64,000 nt of DNA from Parasedimentitalea denitrificans (GCF_011813015.1 NZ_QHLQ01000003.1:203501-267500), one strand, 5' to 3'; counted from the first letter of the stretch, positions 37,365 through 45,854 are shown. Translations and numbers: made by a program. The notes: generated from the sequence alone by a model not told the origin.

Positions 37365-38188
37365 AGAGCAGCCAATTCCAACACCATCGCATCGTGGTCA
37401 CGGCTGCTGCCCTGTTCGGATCTCCAAAAACAATAGGCCGCCATTCGCCAATGAAACCAAGGTTTCAACGCCTGCAACCGCGCCACAACCGCTCGGTCCG
37501 GGTAGGCGTTTAGGAAAGCGTTTTCCTCATCCTGCGTTAGTGGCTTTCCCCGGTACAACAATTGCATCGCCGGAGACAGAAACAGGGCCAGATCTTCGGC
37601 TGGGTCCCCCAGCTGTGGGCATTGCCAGTCAATCAAGGTCAGCGTGCCGTCATGTTCCACTATGTTTCCGGGAACCGGATCGCCGTGGATCAACACTGGG
37701 TTTTCAATTGCAGCAACCTGCCCCATTGGGGCTAACCCCAGCAGTGGGTTTGGTGTGTTGCATTGTTCCAATATCTCAAGGGTTTGATCGGCAAGTTCAA
37801 CACTGCCGTTACGCCCCTTGGGCAAGCCGTCAAAACCTATATGATCGTGTAATCGCCCCAGCAGCTGCGCTACGTGACGCGTGTCTTTCTTCCAGACGGC
37901 GCCCTCAATATGACTATAAGCCAGCCAATCGCTGCCGTTCACGGATCCTGCGGCCAGAAAATGAGGTGCCATGCCTGTTCCGGCTAGTGCCTTCAGGCTT
38001 GTCTGTTCACGCATAGAATCATTGGCAAACAATGGGTTCTCGCTTGAACGCTGATATGCTTTGATTACGGTCTGGCCTGCGCGCCAAACGTGATTGGACC
38101 GCCCCCCTGCCATTCGTTCAGGGATGTCGGCAACCAATCCCCGCGACGCGACATCGGCAAACAGTTCGGCCTCAAATTCAAAAGTCAT
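37337..38188 (-). CDS. aminoglycoside/choline phosphotransferase-fold protein
   Basis: 283 residues from the ATG at 38188; an ATG at 38197 adds three. An APH-superfamily small-molecule kinase fold: the Brenner-type motif HGDPVPGN supplies catalytic Asp and Asn, and IDWQCPQLGDPAEDLA supplies the metal-binding Asp. N-terminal lobe is about 1-95. The substrate may be choline, an amino alcohol or a sugar; an antibiotic-resistance role is not implied. Its 3' end overlaps the FAD oxidoreductase gene. Confidence 0.8.
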   Translation of the reverse strand: MTFEFEAELFADVASRGLVADIPERMAGGRSNHVWRAGQTVIKAYQRSSENPLFANDSMREQTSLKALAGTGMAPHFLAAGSVNGSDWLAYSHIEGAVWKKDTRHVAQLLGRLHDHIGFDGLPKGRNGSVELADQTLEILEQCNTPNPLLGLAPMGQVAAIENPVLIHGDPVPGNIVEHDGTLTLIDWQCPQLGDPAEDLALFLSPAMQLLYRGKPLTQDEENAFLNAYPDRAVVARLQALKPWFHWRMAAYCFWRSEQGSSRDHDAMVLELAALQSINPSAA

Positions 38189-38216
38189 AGGCCACAAGGT
38201 CGTCTCCGCATAACGG

Positions 38217-38237
38217 CCCCTCGATCAGCGAGGGGCG
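38217..38237. terminator. hairpin downstream of flgD
   Basis: Arms GCCCCTCG and CGAGGGGC with a 5-base loop, in the gap between the leftward flgD stop and the leftward kinase-like gene. No T-tract, so termination is uncertain. Confidence 0.45.
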
Positions 38238-38266
38238 ACAAGTCACGGAGTACGCCGAATTCTGTC

Positions 38267-38929
38267 TTAGCTGTCCGAAGAACGTAGCGCGGTCACCGAT
38301 GAAGCCAAAATTGCTGACCCACCTTCAAGAATCAAGACCACATCAGAGCCTTGCATCTGGGTTTCGGTGACATTGGCATAAACTTCGGCAGTATCTTTCA
38401 GCAACACCTCTCCATTTGCGATGCTTTCCACCTCAAACGAATAGGTTCCACTGGCAAAGGCTGCACCGTCATCGTCCAACCCGTCCCATTCATAGGCTTC
38501 GGCGGAAACAGGCAATGTGATGCGCTGCACCTCGGCGCCACTGGAATTGCTGACCACCAGTTGAACAGTATCCGAAGCAGCCGCTGGATTGGGCGCAACG
38601 GTAATTGGGGTTGATCCATCAAAGTGAGCCGGCGCAGCAGCACGGGCTTCCATTCCAACCCACCCAGACATCGCAGCCATGTTTGCCAAGCCCATTTGCT
38701 GGGCCATCGTGGTCAGGATGTCATTGTTTTCGGTCTGCTTTTCCACCATCGAGAATTGCGCCAGCTGCGATGCGTATTCCGACGAATCGAGCGGCTCAAG
38801 CGGGTCTTGGTATTTTGCTTGCGCGGTCAGCATTTTGAGAAAGGTTTCATAATCCGACTGTTCAGCGGTTTTTGCGGGTGCCCGTGTAGGTGTTGCCACT
38901 GAAGCGGCGGAGTTAACTGCTGTGGTCAT
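38267..38929 (-). CDS. flgD: flagellar hook assembly (scaffolding) protein FlgD
   Basis: 220 residues. FlgD caps the growing hook and directs polymerisation of FlgE. The N-terminal motif YETFLKMLTAQAKYQDPLEP with DSSEYASQLAQFS is diagnostic; residues about 85-200 form the tudor/FLN-like core (WDGLDDDGAAFASGTYSFEV). Exported by the flagellar type III system, so no signal peptide. Four bases downstream of fliK; the two form a leftward operon. Confidence 0.95.
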   Translation of the reverse strand: MTTAVNSAASVATPTRAPAKTAEQSDYETFLKMLTAQAKYQDPLEPLDSSEYASQLAQFSMVEKQTENNDILTTMAQQMGLANMAAMSGWVGMEARAAAPAHFDGSTPITVAPNPAAASDTVQLVVSNSSGAEVQRITLPVSAEAYEWDGLDDDGAAFASGTYSFEVESIANGEVLLKDTAEVYANVTETQMQGSDVVLILEGGSAILASSVTALRSSDS

Positions 38930-38933
38930 AGAC

Positions 38934-40472
38934 TTAAATCCTCATATCCAGTCCGGTTTCACCCAGACGAAGGTTCTGTTGTTCAGGTTCCTGCACGTTA
39001 TCAGCGCTTTGACCGTTGCTTTGTGCCCCAGAGGACCCATTACTCTGTGATTCGTCCTGTTCGCTTGCATCCCCGGACATCCCCTCGCCACTGAATTCAA
39101 AGGAGATATCTTCGAACCCCATGCGGCGGAATTCTTCCGACAGTTCATTGATGTGGCGACGCATCAGTTCATTTGTCTCAGGGCGCTCTGTTGTGATCGC
39201 GACGACCACAGAGGTATCAGTTGTACTAACCCGCATTTTCACCCGACCCAGTTCCTCTGGGCTAAGCGCGATATCGATGTTGCGCTCACCCTTGGTTGCC
39301 AGCGCCTCGGCCATCTGTGCAGCTACCAAACGCGGTGTTTCAGGGCGGTGAGTGGTTCCTGGGCTCATTACGGCTTCAGTCAGAAGTTGTGACAATCCAG
39401 CAGGCTCAAACCCTATTGGGTCCAACAGGACTGCGGCCCCGGCCGAATCCGCCATCGCATCTGCGTTGACCGCTGCACCCTGTGCCACAGCCTGCATTGC
39501 CGGATTGATCTGGACGGTATTATTCGGTGTCGGCACCGTCACCGTCGGCGGGCTGTTTGGCGTGACCTCGGTTCCTCGGCGAATCGCTCTGGGATCCAGC
39601 TCTGGCTCTGCTTCCTGACCAGCTGCGTTAAGAGCTTGCTCAATTACTTGCTGGGCCGTTTGAGCATTCGCCCCAGTCTTTACCGGCTTAGATGCCGGTG
39701 TCGCAACCGGAACTGCCTGCCCTGCTTGCGAGGCGGCTACAACTCGCTGCAACGACTCTGGCATAGTCGGAGCTGATCCTTGAGTGCTCGATTGTGTGCT
39801 GGCAATTGCAGCACCCACTTTCAGCCCAGCCTCGGCGTTTTCATTTGGCACGGGTGTTTCCACCAGCGGCGATTGCCCTGTACCTTGCCCTACGACCTGA
39901 GCTGCCTGGTTGGCAGAGGCTGTTTTCGCTTGTTGGTGATCTGCACCTTGCTGCAAGCCGGCCATTCGCAATTCCGCAACACTACGGTGTATCGGCTGTT
40001 CAGCTTTTTCGCTCTCGCTGGCCTGACGGGCAGAGGATTCTGGGTGCGACTTAGCCACTTCCGCATTTTTGTTGGTGCCCAAAGAAATGTCAGTTTCCGC
40101 ATCCTTTACTCCCCCTTGGGAAATAGCAGCAGCTTTGGGGCGGTTCTGTTGAACTGGCAAAATATCGACATGAGCGGCTTCAGGTGCAAGCGCATCCTCT
40201 TCCTGATTCGCTGATCGATCCTGATCTACCTCAGTATCCTGCGATGTGGATTGATCCGACACATCATTAGATGGTGTTGCTTGAGCGTCATCCGCGGCAT
40301 CCGTATTGGCGACCTGTTTCGCATCACTGACAGCAGATTCATGCTTATCAGCCGCAGAATAGTGGCTTTGGAAAGACGTGCCCTTGTTAGCAGCCTCGTT
40401 CGGGGCAGCCTTGGGCTTGTTCGAACTTTTGACCGCGTCAAAAGACGATTCTGAATGAATATTTTGTAACAT
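38934..40472 (-). CDS. fliK: flagellar hook-length control protein FliK
   Basis: 512 residues. A long, low-complexity N-terminal region rich in Ala, Gln, Asn, Ser and Asp (1-330) acts as the ruler, and a C-terminal Flg_hook domain (about 365-470) contains DIALSPEELGRVKMRV and LMRRHINELSEEFRRMGFED. FliK measures the hook and switches export specificity through FlhB. Divergent from the flgJ-like gene. Confidence 0.92.
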   Translation of the reverse strand: MLQNIHSESSFDAVKSSNKPKAAPNEAANKGTSFQSHYSAADKHESAVSDAKQVANTDAADDAQATPSNDVSDQSTSQDTEVDQDRSANQEEDALAPEAAHVDILPVQQNRPKAAAISQGGVKDAETDISLGTNKNAEVAKSHPESSARQASESEKAEQPIHRSVAELRMAGLQQGADHQQAKTASANQAAQVVGQGTGQSPLVETPVPNENAEAGLKVGAAIASTQSSTQGSAPTMPESLQRVVAASQAGQAVPVATPASKPVKTGANAQTAQQVIEQALNAAGQEAEPELDPRAIRRGTEVTPNSPPTVTVPTPNNTVQINPAMQAVAQGAAVNADAMADSAGAAVLLDPIGFEPAGLSQLLTEAVMSPGTTHRPETPRLVAAQMAEALATKGERNIDIALSPEELGRVKMRVSTTDTSVVVAITTERPETNELMRRHINELSEEFRRMGFEDISFEFSGEGMSGDASEQDESQSNGSSGAQSNGQSADNVQEPEQQNLRLGETGLDMRI

Positions 40473-40514
40473 TTTGTTCCGGACATTCTATCTCGACACG
40501 TCCTTAGTACATGC

Positions 40515-40542
40515 AACCGGTTACGGTAATTTTAACCGGTTA
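40515..40542. repeat. direct repeat of AACCGGTTA, 19-base period
   Basis: AACCGGTTA occurs at 40515-40523 and 40534-40542; each copy contains the palindrome AACCGGTT. The pair frames a CtrA-like box in the fliK/flgJ divergent gap. Near-two-turn spacing suits two dimers on one DNA face. Confidence 0.55.
40521..40535. promoter_or_regulatory. CtrA-like box, fliK/flgJ-like divergent promoter
   Basis: TTAC-N7-TTAA, one mismatch from TTAA-N7-TTAA, 63 bases before the flgJ-like start and 48 bases before fliK. Confidence 0.5.
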
Positions 40543-40597
40543 TGGCGCAGTCTAAGAAAAATCGAAGCAATTCGAGATTATTCATCTGGAGAATCCA

Positions 40598-40891
40598 ATG
40601 ACTGACCTGACGCCATCAATACCGCTTTCTATGCGCATGTCGCATCAGGCATCGCCCCCACAACAAGACCCACTTCGCAAGGCCGCAACCCAGCTAGAGG
40701 CAACATTTCTTGCAGAAATGCTGAAATCTGCCGGTTTGGGTGAAAGCCGCGAATCGTTCGGTGGGGGCTCAGGTGAAGACCAGTTTTCCACATTCTTAAT
40801 CCGCGCACAGGCGGAGCAAATGGCCCAGGCAGGCGGAATCGGCCTGGCCGAATCACTGTACCACTCATTGAAGGAGGCTCAAAATGACTAA
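40598..40891 (+). CDS. flgJ: rod-binding protein, FlgJ N-terminal domain type
   Basis: 97 residues, only the rod-cap half of enterobacterial FlgJ. The motif ATQLEATFLAEMLKSAG and the C-terminal QFSTFLIRAQAEQMAQAGGIGLAESLY are typical of single-domain FlgJ in alphaproteobacteria. The missing peptidoglycan hydrolase function is probably supplied by the transglycosylase at 54513-55265. Overlaps the next gene by eight bases. Confidence 0.88.
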   Translation: MTDLTPSIPLSMRMSHQASPPQQDPLRKAATQLEATFLAEMLKSAGLGESRESFGGGSGEDQFSTFLIRAQAEQMAQAGGIGLAESLYHSLKEAQND

Positions 40892-41243
40892 CCTGAACCC
40901 ACAAACCCTGATCGACAAGCTAGATACCATCCTAGACCAAGAACGTCAGGCCCTAGTCAAAGGTGACCTAACTAAATTGGGTGGCCTGATGACAAAGAAA
41001 GAATCGCTCATCAGCGATCTGAACGCAATTACAGATCTGGAACGTGCATCACTGACCCAAGTTCACGACAAGGTATCGCGAAACCAAGTACTGCTGGACA
41101 GCGCCATGGAAGGAATTCGTGCAGTGTCTGCTCGCATGGCCGAACTGCGTCGTGTTCGCAAAGGACTGGATGTTTACGACCAATCCGGTCGCAAGACACG
41201 TTACAGCACACGCGGAAGTATCAGCCTAGAGAAGCGCGCGTAA
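40884..41243 (+). CDS. FlgN-like flagellar export chaperone
   Basis: 119 residues, almost wholly helical with a coiled-coil (about 5-95): LDTILDQERQALVKGDLTKL is followed by KESLISDLN, the pattern of FlgN-family chaperones for the hook-filament junction proteins FlgK/FlgL. Position directly behind the flgJ-like gene and ahead of flagellin supports this. No FlgK/FlgL is in the window. Confidence 0.72.
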   Translation: MTNLNPQTLIDKLDTILDQERQALVKGDLTKLGGLMTKKESLISDLNAITDLERASLTQVHDKVSRNQVLLDSAMEGIRAVSARMAELRRVRKGLDVYDQSGRKTRYSTRGSISLEKRA

Positions 41244-41286
41244 CCCTCGCAATTTAGAGAAAATTCTAAATAAGCGAATTCTGGAA

Positions 41287-41301
41287 TTAGCATTCCTTTA
41301 G
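41287..41301. promoter_or_regulatory. degenerate CtrA-like box upstream of flagellin
   Basis: TTAG-N7-TTAG (41287-41290 and 41298-41301), two mismatches from the consensus but exact spacing, 156 bases before the flagellin start. Weak alone; supported by three better boxes elsewhere in the cluster. Confidence 0.3.
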
Positions 41302-41394
41302 CATCTAGTGGGCCAATGTCTCCTTGCATCTCAGATACGAGATGGCGCGAAAGCCAAGAGGCCAAACGCAATAGTCAGAACGACGTCAAAAAAG

Positions 41395-41426
41395 AGCCCC
41401 ATTTGGGGGCGGCATTAGATGGGGCT
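41395..41426 (+). promoter_or_regulatory. flagellin 5' leader with two mutually exclusive hairpins
   Basis: AGCCCCAT (41395-41402) can pair with ATGGGGCT (41419-41426) in a long hairpin, or its CCCC can pair with GGGG (41405-41408) in a short one (CCCC-ATTT-GGGG). The leader lies 30 bases ahead of the flagellin start. FlbT, encoded downstream, is known in Caulobacter to bind the flagellin leader and trigger decay, so this is a likely target. Confidence 0.5.
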
Positions 41427-41456
41427 AAAGCGCCTCAAAGTTAAAGGAAACATGCT

Positions 41457-42302
41457 ATGACCAGCATTCTGACAAACAATGGCGCAATGGTTGCGCTGCA
41501 GACACTTTCGGCTGTTAACAATAACCTGACCGATGCTCAAAATGAGATTTCGACAGGTAAGCGTGTTGGCTCCGCCAGTGATAACGCGGCTGTTTGGGCG
41601 ATTTCGAAAACCATGGAATCTGACATCGCAGGCTTTGAGGCAATCTCTGAAAGCTTGGCAGTGGGTGAGGCAACTGTTGCTGTTGCATCTGCTGGCGCGG
41701 AACAAATCGTAGAAAAACTGACAGAAATCAAAGAGCTGATCGTTTCCGCTCAGTCCGAGAACGTTGATCACGGCAAAATTCAAACCGATATCGCAAAGAA
41801 AAGTGATCAGGTTGCTTCGATCATTGCCGCAGCCCAGTTCAACGGCGCTAACTTGCTGATGGATACCATTGACGGCTCAGCCACCAGCCTGAGCGTTCTT
41901 GCCTCGCTTGACCGTGTTGGTGCAACCGGTACTCCAACAGGTACTCCGATCACTATCAATGCTCTTGATTTTGTCAGCAACATTGACTTGGGAGCAAACC
42001 TGACAGTCATCACAGATTCCAGCGACGCTGCCTCTGCCCTGACCGAAATCGAGGCCTTCCTGTCCACTGCCATTAACGGTGCCGCCGCACTGGGTGCCGA
42101 CAGTGCCCGCCTGAAGGACCAGGGCGAGTTTGTCTCTAAGCTGACCGACTCCATGAAATTGGGTGTCAGCTCGATGACCGATACCGACATGGAAGAAGCT
42201 TCGGCTCGACTAAAGGCTCTGCAGACACAGCAGCAGCTGGCCGTACAATCGCTGTCGATCGCCAATGGCGCACCAGAAGCACTGATGCAGCTGTTCCGCT
42301 AA
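41457..42302 (+). CDS. fliC: flagellin
   Basis: 281 residues, a short flagellin with mostly the conserved D0/D1 helices. N-terminus (1-140): LTNNGAMVALQTLSAVNNNL, then QNEISTGKRVGSASDNAAVWAIS. C-terminus (about 215-281): SSMTDTDMEEASARLKALQTQQQLAVQSL, ending in MQLFR. The variable surface region is small (about 145-200). Filament subunit, exported by the flagellar system. Shine-Dalgarno AAGGA precedes ATG 41457; a second ATG at 41452 opens a two-codon frame (ATG CTA TGA) overlapping the start. Confidence 0.96.
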   Translation: MTSILTNNGAMVALQTLSAVNNNLTDAQNEISTGKRVGSASDNAAVWAISKTMESDIAGFEAISESLAVGEATVAVASAGAEQIVEKLTEIKELIVSAQSENVDHGKIQTDIAKKSDQVASIIAAAQFNGANLLMDTIDGSATSLSVLASLDRVGATGTPTGTPITINALDFVSNIDLGANLTVITDSSDAASALTEIEAFLSTAINGAAALGADSARLKDQGEFVSKLTDSMKLGVSSMTDTDMEEASARLKALQTQQQLAVQSLSIANGAPEALMQLFR

Positions 42303-42310
42303 CAACTATG

Positions 42311-42339
42311 ATCCGGGGCGCCCACATGCCCCGGATTTC
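42311..42339 (+). terminator. hairpin after flagellin
   Basis: Arms ATCCGGGG (42311-42318) and CCCCGGAT (42329-42336), followed by a short TTT. It probably sets the flagellin mRNA end while letting some transcription reach flaF-flbT. Confidence 0.65.
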
Positions 42340-42379
42340 CGTCTCAGAGAATCTGAAGATTAGTACGTAAGGAACTCAC

Positions 42380-42751
42380 GTGAACGCACTCAGACATGCG
42401 AAACAAGCTTACTCGGCGGTAAAAGCCCCGACACGCACCCCAAAGAACCTTGAGTACGACGCCATCGCGCGCATTACTCACCGGCTGGTTGCTGCTGCGA
42501 AAAAGGGACCCGACGGGTTCAATACTCTGGTAGCCGCCCTGACTGACAATCGAAAGCTGTGGACCATCTTCATGGCCGATGTTGCCAGCCCCAGCAACGA
42601 ACTCCCTGCGGAGTTGAAGGATCACATCGCCTATCTGACTGAGTTCACGCGACAACACACCAGCAAGGTCCTAGCCCGCGAGGCCAGCGTAGCACCTCTG
42701 GTTGAAATCAACACGGCCATCATGCGTGGCCTACGAAGCGGAGCCCCATGA
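42380..42751 (+). CDS. flaF: flagellar biosynthesis regulator FlaF
   Basis: 123 residues, all-helical FlaF family: MNALRHAKQAYS, then RTPKNLEYDAIARITHRL, and a C-terminal HTSKVLAREASVAPLVEINT. In Caulobacter FlaF is needed for flagellin translation and works against FlbT. GTG or ATG start near 42380; it ends one base before the flbT start codon, so the pair is coupled. Confidence 0.93.
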   Translation: MNALRHAKQAYSAVKAPTRTPKNLEYDAIARITHRLVAAAKKGPDGFNTLVAALTDNRKLWTIFMADVASPSNELPAELKDHIAYLTEFTRQHTSKVLAREASVAPLVEINTAIMRGLRSGAP

Positions 42752-42752
42752 T

Positions 42753-43157
42753 ATGAGTGGACTAGTCCTAAAACTCGCCCCCAAAGAACGTGTTCTGGTC
42801 AACGGCGCGGTCATTGAGAACGGTGATCGCCGCAGTCGGTTGTCGATCGTAACACCTGACGCCAACATTTTGCGCCTGCGTGATGCGATCCACCCCGAGG
42901 AAGCCAACACTCCGGTGCGTCGTGTCTGTTATGCTGCACAATTGGTCCTGACTGGCGACATCGATGCCCAAGAAGATCGACTGCCAATGTTGCGCCGGAT
43001 CGAGGATCTGAGCCAGGTGTTCACCGACCCCGACAGCCGGGCCTCCTTGGCAGAGGCAACCGAGGCCGTGATCCAGAACAACCACTACCGATGCCTAAAA
43101 GCGCTGCGCACACTCCTGCAGCGTGAAGATCGGTTGATGGCGGTGCGCGCATCATGA
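42753..43157 (+). CDS. flbT: flagellin translational repressor FlbT
   Basis: 134 residues from the ATG at 42753. The N-terminal LVLKLAPKERVLVNGAVIENGDRRSRL is the family signature. FlbT destabilises flagellin mRNA by acting on its 5' leader until the hook is complete. The likely target is the 41395-41426 hairpin region. Overlaps the DUF1217 gene by four bases (ATGA). Confidence 0.94.
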   Translation: MSGLVLKLAPKERVLVNGAVIENGDRRSRLSIVTPDANILRLRDAIHPEEANTPVRRVCYAAQLVLTGDIDAQEDRLPMLRRIEDLSQVFTDPDSRASLAEATEAVIQNNHYRCLKALRTLLQREDRLMAVRAS

Positions 43158-43945
43158 CCTATCAACCGATCATCCCGTCGAATGGCATCGTTGGCTGGAA
43201 CTTCCTTCAGGCAACGTACGACAAACAGTTCGAAACATTCACCAAGGATGCCGTCTTGCAACGCGAGACGGACTACTTTGTGGAGAATATCGGCAATGTA
43301 AAATCAGCCGAGGACCTTTTGTCCGATACGCGCTTACTAACGGTTGCGCTGGACGCTTTTGGGCTGGGCGAAGATATCTACAAAAAGGCTTATCTGGAAA
43401 AGATCCTAACGGACGGAACTGCCGCCGACGACGCTTTGGCTAACAAGCTGGGCGACGACCGCTATGTGCAGTTCAGCAACGCTTTTGGATTTGGCCCTGG
43501 CGACACCGTCAAAACCGGGTCTGCTCAGGAAATGGCCGATCTGGTTTTCACTAACAAGGTTCAGTCCTTTGAGGAAGCCGTTGGCGAGCAAGAGGCATCG
43601 ATGCGTGTTGCCCTGTATGGTCAGCGCGAACTGGTCAATGTTGCCGGAGAAGAATCCAGTGTCGACACCAAGTGGTTCAACGTGATGGGTCAGTCCGCTC
43701 TTCGTGAAATGTTCGAAATCGCACTGGGCCTTCCGGAGAGCTTGTCTCAGATCGATCTAGACCAGCAGCTGGAAACATTCAAAGACCGCGCTTCATCAGT
43801 GTTTGGAACTGAAGACGTCGCTGACTTTGCCGATCCTGAGCTGATGGAGAAGCTGGTCATTACCTACTTGGCACGTGAACAGCTTACCAGTTTTGAAGCA
43901 TCACAATCCGCAGGCGCAACTGCTCTTATGTTGTTGCAGTCCTAA
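43154..43945 (+). CDS. DUF1217 domain-containing flagellar-cluster protein
   Basis: 263 residues. Resembles DUF1217 proteins found only in alphaproteobacterial flagellar loci: QRETDYFVENIGNVKSAEDLLSDTRLL is followed by VALDAFGLGEDIYKKAYLEKIL. No signal peptide or membrane segment, so it may be a type III export substrate or a cytoplasmic factor; its role is not established. Co-translated with flbT, pointing to filament-stage assembly. The terminator at 43962 closes this operon. Confidence 0.82.
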   Translation: MTYQPIIPSNGIVGWNFLQATYDKQFETFTKDAVLQRETDYFVENIGNVKSAEDLLSDTRLLTVALDAFGLGEDIYKKAYLEKILTDGTAADDALANKLGDDRYVQFSNAFGFGPGDTVKTGSAQEMADLVFTNKVQSFEEAVGEQEASMRVALYGQRELVNVAGEESSVDTKWFNVMGQSALREMFEIALGLPESLSQIDLDQQLETFKDRASSVFGTEDVADFADPELMEKLVITYLAREQLTSFEASQSAGATALMLLQS

Positions 43946-43961
43946 CACTCAGGTCTTTTGA

Positions 43962-44001
43962 AAAATGGCGCGGCGGGTATGACCCGAACCGCGCTATTTT
44001 G
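43962..44001. terminator. long bidirectional hairpin terminator
   Basis: An outer stem of about 11 bp (AAATGGCGCGG with CCGCGCTATTT, one G-T pair) encloses an inner CGGG/CCCG stem, with TTTT on the plus side and TTTTT on the minus side. It separates the rightward flagellin operon from the leftward fliI gene. Confidence 0.82.
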
Positions 44002-44034
44002 CTGCGTTATGTAAATTTAAAGCCAGAGCTTTCG

Positions 44035-45363
44035 TTACCGAGCTTTACCAGCACGACGCAGCATCAAATTCAGACGGTTGAAGCTGTTCTGAATTCCTTC
44101 TGGATCATTTTTCCCAAAGAAACTGTCCAATTCTGGCCAGATCCGCACTGCCTGGTCCAGAGTTACGTCACTGCCTTCGGAATATAGGCCCGCCCGGATC
44201 ATCACTTCGGATTGTTCATAGGTGCCAAGATACTTGCGTACGTCGGAAATGATTTCATTCTCTTCAGGCGTAGCTGCAGCAGGCAAACTACGTGAAACTG
44301 ACCGAGAGACATCAATGGCTGGGAAACGTCCACGCTCGGCAATCTCTCGATTCAACACAATGTGACCATCCAGAACCCCGCGCAGAATATCTGCAATTGG
44401 CTCGTCCATGTCCGATCCCGCAACCAAGACACTGAACACCGCAGTTATATCGCCCTGCCCTTCTGCCCCTGGGCCCGCACGTTCACACAGACCCGTAATC
44501 AGAGGTGTCACTGACGGGGGGTAGCCACGAAGGGCTGGTGCCTCTCCTGACGCTACCGCAATTTCGCGATGGGCTTCTGCAAATCGAGTTACCGAGTCAG
44601 CCAGAAACAGAACATTTTTCCCTTGGTCCCGAAAATGTTCAGCCACAGCCATGGCCGACCATGCGCAGCGTCGCCGCACTAAAGCGGACTGATCTGACGT
44701 TGCGGCCACAACAACAGAGCGCTTCATTCCCTCTGGGCCCAACACATGGTCAACAAAGTGCTTCACTTCACGACCACGTTCACCGATCAGCGCCATTACG
44801 ACAACATCAGCGTCCATATTTTGCGCCAACTGCGCCAACAGAGTCGATTTACCAACCCCAGAACCTGCAAAGAGACCGACTCGCTGCCCACAAACAATCG
44901 GGAGAATCGTATTTAGCACCGACATACCAGTCGGAAGACGAGCTCCCAAAGGTTTGCGTTCAGCCGCCCGCGGAGGCGGCGCCATCAGGTCTCGGGAAGC
45001 TCCGCCGCGTAGCATCGGGTTTCCATCTAGTGGTGCACCGAAAGGGTCAATCACCCTGCCAATCCACCTGTCATCAGGGGCAAATTCTGGTGTCGGATAC
45101 AGTAAAACCGGATCCTTGATCGCCACACGATTTGGTGCAGTGTCAGGTAACATACTGACATAATTCATATTAATCATCATCACTTCACCAGACAGCTCAT
45201 CACCATCCTGGCGTTTCAAAACCAAACGGTCTCCGATGCGCGCGGTGTTCCCCAAGCCTGAAATTTCAATAACACCACCGGTAATTCCGGTCACCCTGCC
45301 TACCGGTGTACTAAGCCGTTTACTGGCTATTTCCTGGGTCAGTGCATTCAGGTCAGCGGTCAT
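44035..45363 (-). CDS. fliI: flagellum-specific ATP synthase FliI
   Basis: 442 residues. The export ATPase is homologous to F1-beta. An N-terminal barrel (1-90) precedes Walker A AGSGVGKS (166-173), then Walker B-type VLFLADSVTRFAEAHRE and the GYPPSVTPLI segment. It energises unfolding and delivery of export substrates with FliH and FliJ. Transcribed leftward alone, divergent from flgB. Confidence 0.97.
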   Translation of the reverse strand: MTADLNALTQEIASKRLSTPVGRVTGITGGVIEISGLGNTARIGDRLVLKRQDGDELSGEVMMINMNYVSMLPDTAPNRVAIKDPVLLYPTPEFAPDDRWIGRVIDPFGAPLDGNPMLRGGASRDLMAPPPRAAERKPLGARLPTGMSVLNTILPIVCGQRVGLFAGSGVGKSTLLAQLAQNMDADVVVMALIGERGREVKHFVDHVLGPEGMKRSVVVAATSDQSALVRRRCAWSAMAVAEHFRDQGKNVLFLADSVTRFAEAHREIAVASGEAPALRGYPPSVTPLITGLCERAGPGAEGQGDITAVFSVLVAGSDMDEPIADILRGVLDGHIVLNREIAERGRFPAIDVSRSVSRSLPAAATPEENEIISDVRKYLGTYEQSEVMIRAGLYSEGSDVTLDQAVRIWPELDSFFGKNDPEGIQNSFNRLNLMLRRAGKAR

Positions 45364-45412
45364 TGTGGGTTCTCCAACGTGTTTCTGAAAACAATTTCTA
45401 AAGGAATCAGGG

Positions 45413-45427
45413 TTAAGTCTTGGTTGA
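45413..45427. promoter_or_regulatory. CtrA-like box, fliI/flgB divergent promoter
   Basis: TTAA-N7-TTGA, one mismatch from consensus, 24 bases before flgB and 50 bases before fliI. It could serve the long flgB-to-fliL operon. Confidence 0.45.
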
Positions 45428-45450
45428 AATCAATCGAGGGAGAAGCCCCG

Positions 45451-45840
45451 ATGTTCACAAAGCTGAATGTCTTTACACTAGCAAATGCTATGGCGACCCA
45501 TGCCGGGACACGTCAGGCATTGGTGTCTCAGAATATCGCAAATGCCGATACGCCTGGCTATCACGCCAAAGACATCAAACCATTTTCCGAAGTATTTGAC
45601 GACAACACCCAGCCGGGTGAAATGCGCGCCAGCCGAAGCAATCACCTGAACGGTTCCTCCGGTCAGGGAACGGACTGGACTGTCAGCACAACGGAAGCCG
45701 GTAATGACCCCAATGATAACTCAGTTTCGATAGAATCCGAAATCCTAAAAGGGGTCGAGGTAAAGCGTCAGCATGACAAGGCTCTCGCGATCTACAAATC
45801 TTCCATGAACATTCTGCGCACCAGTCTCGGTCGCAACTAA
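45451..45840 (+). CDS. flgB: flagellar basal-body rod protein FlgB
   Basis: 129 residues from the ATG at 45451 (GAGGGAG upstream); an in-frame ATG at 45379 adds an unlikely extension. Proximal rod subunit. The rod signature SQNIANADTPGYHAKD is at about residues 27-42, and the C-terminal IYKSSMNILRTSLGRN is typical. First gene of an operon running to the FliL-like gene at 49528. Confidence 0.96.
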   Translation: MFTKLNVFTLANAMATHAGTRQALVSQNIANADTPGYHAKDIKPFSEVFDDNTQPGEMRASRSNHLNGSSGQGTDWTVSTTEAGNDPNDNSVSIESEILKGVEVKRQHDKALAIYKSSMNILRTSLGRN

Positions 45841-45854
45841 GGAGGTTTCGAATA

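Noticed and set aside
37337..38188. Antibiotic-resistance gene
   Set aside because: The APH fold is shared with many metabolic kinases, and nothing in the sequence or context points to drug modification.
41309..41329. Possible sigma-54 promoter before flagellin (TGGG...TTGC)
   Set aside because: The spacing between the GG and GC elements is wrong for -24/-12 by two to four bases.
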